From positions 1,866,001-1,930,000 of the forward strand of contig JAQFVV010006221.1 of assembly GCA_028023455.1 (NCBI GenBank): a DNA stretch of 64,000 bases. Direction: 5' to 3'. Origin of the DNA: Epiperipatus broadwayi. Taxonomy: Eukaryota; Onychophora; Udeonychophora; Euonychophora; Peripatidae. Every line of letters begins with the position of its first letter. The first letter of the stretch is position 1. The notes under the pieces are model-generated. The model was not told the DNA's origin. It searched no databases and saw nothing but the letters and a program-made list of their open reading frames with translations. Made by a program: the position numbers and the translations under genes. Shown here in pieces: positions 63,160 through 64,000 of this stretch.

Positions 63160-63611
63160 TTAAAAAAAATTGAAAGAAATAAAAAATGCTTTATTTAACA
63201 GAAAAAAAAATACTAAGATAGCTCAGTTTTCTTGATTAGATAATAATTGTAAACAAAATTTTTAATGCCACTACCTGTAGTTGGTGGCATGTTGCCAAGT
63301 TACTTTAAATAAAGTCACAAGTTGCAATTTGATTAAAACTAAATCCATCTTTGCAAGTAATTTTTGTAATAGCAGAAGTAACACAGTTTTTAGGTAAAAA
63401 TTGTGCTAAAGTTCTGTTTTTTGTTTGAAGAAGCACTAACATTAACATCATCTTGAAAGTCATTGGCATAAGTCTTGCTTACATAAACCCTCATTCCAGA
63501 AGTCAATCCACCAATAGTTTTCAAAATTTTACTGCACTTTAAGCCCTCAGCTTCTTTATTTTTTCTTTTAAAGTATTGCCATACGTGTGATTTTTTTTTT
63601 TTTTGAGACAT
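63160..63611 (-). pseudogene. hAT transposase N-terminal relic with BED finger
   Basis: Starting at the ATG complementary to 63609-63611, the minus strand encodes MSQKKKKSHVWQYFKRKN, then LKTIGGLTSGM, the pattern of a BED zinc finger at the N terminus of hAT transposases. The zinc ligands are damaged: the second cysteine is missing and both histidine positions read tyrosine (VSKTYAND wording). After 63390 the frame changes, and KDGFSFNQIATCDFI (about 63360-63310), the next conserved hAT segment, is followed by stops. The DDE/RNase H-like core and inverted ends were not found. It is unrelated by sequence to the hAT at 10.7 kb as far as can be judged. Confidence 0.72.
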
Positions 63612-63711
63612 GATGAAGGAAAATGCTAAAAAATAATCCATAAAATAAAGAAGATAATAGCACTTTATGGAAATGTTCAAATCAAAACATGTTTGGAACT
63701 TCATAACACAG

Positions 63712-64000
63712 ATGCAATAGTTACATACCTACGCAGACCCAAGTATCAAATTTTAAATGAAGTTTAATTTGGCGATTTAGTAAAGCAAATACATATTTGA
63801 AAATATTGGGATTTATATCTTGAGAATATTTTAACCATGTTCAACTTTTAATATAGTCCTAGACTATTACAATCTACATAAATACTAAATAGATAAGTTT
63901 AGAACAGGGATGAAATAGAATTTAATTACTTTAAAATTAATTTTCCTTTTTCTAAAAAATAAAATGTTTGGAAAAAAATTGTTTTTATGGCAAACTTAAA
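63712..64000. other. AT-rich window end
   Basis: Nothing recognisable. Confidence 0.5.

Noticed and set aside
1-64000. CRISPR arrays, bacterial operons, rRNA or intact tRNA genes
   Set aside because: None found; repeats here are eukaryotic transposons and satellites without CRISPR-like spacing.

Overview
This is a very AT-rich, intron- and repeat-laden stretch of an invertebrate animal nuclear genome. The introns have GT/AG borders, and there is a multi-exon transporter gene, tRNA-derived SINEs, LINEs, Ty3/Gypsy elements, and hAT and mariner-like DNA transposons. The sequence does not fix the phylum. No prokaryotic, CRISPR, rRNA or intact tRNA features were seen.

The only host gene recognised is the 3' part of a concentrative nucleoside transporter (SLC28/CNT family) on the + strand. 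Five coding exons (3677-3810, 10331-10499, 15856-16032, 16109-16289, 16368-16447) join in frame to give about 246 C-terminal residues and a stop at 16447. The first two introns here are about 6.5 and 5.4 kb and full of repeats; the last two are 76 and 78 bp. The N-terminal half of the gene lies upstream of the window.

The rest is mostly mobile DNA. Region by region: an RTE-like LINE tail (about 650-1240, minus); a 453-bp head-to-tail repeat carrying a hammerhead-ribozyme-like core (2046-2585) whose relatives recur at 5.4, 17.2, 18.7, 32.4, 43.1-44.1 and 61.9-63.1 kb; a short hAT element with perfect 8-bp target duplications (10682-11103); a TA-flanked inverted-repeat element at 13.0-14.2 kb with a sister copy in opposite orientation at 57.0-58.2 kb; a LINE endonuclease relic (about 19.0-19.56 kb); an 18.7-kb nest of two related Ty3/Gypsy elements with LTRs of about 2 kb (21981-40664), one sitting inside the 3' LTR of the other; a tRNA-derived SINE with 12-bp target duplications (41933-42040); two large non-coding inverted-repeat elements with internal tandem repeats (28968-30637 and 47081-49667) that look related; a second, minus-strand Gypsy element (about 49.9-54.9 kb) split by a LINE; and a decayed hAT transposase with a BED finger (about 63.16-63.61 kb).

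The most interesting candidate system is the 453-bp repeat family. Its core folds by eye as a type I hammerhead: CUGA(U/C)GA, a stem II of three G-C pairs, GAAA, a two-pair stem III, GUC, and a stem I of 6 + 6 pairs around a small internal loop. It occurs head-to-tail, one truncated copy begins at the predicted cleavage site, and several copies are giant inverted repeats. This resembles retrozymes (non-autonomous hammerhead retroelements) but has an A-A mismatch at the base of stem II, so activity is unproven.
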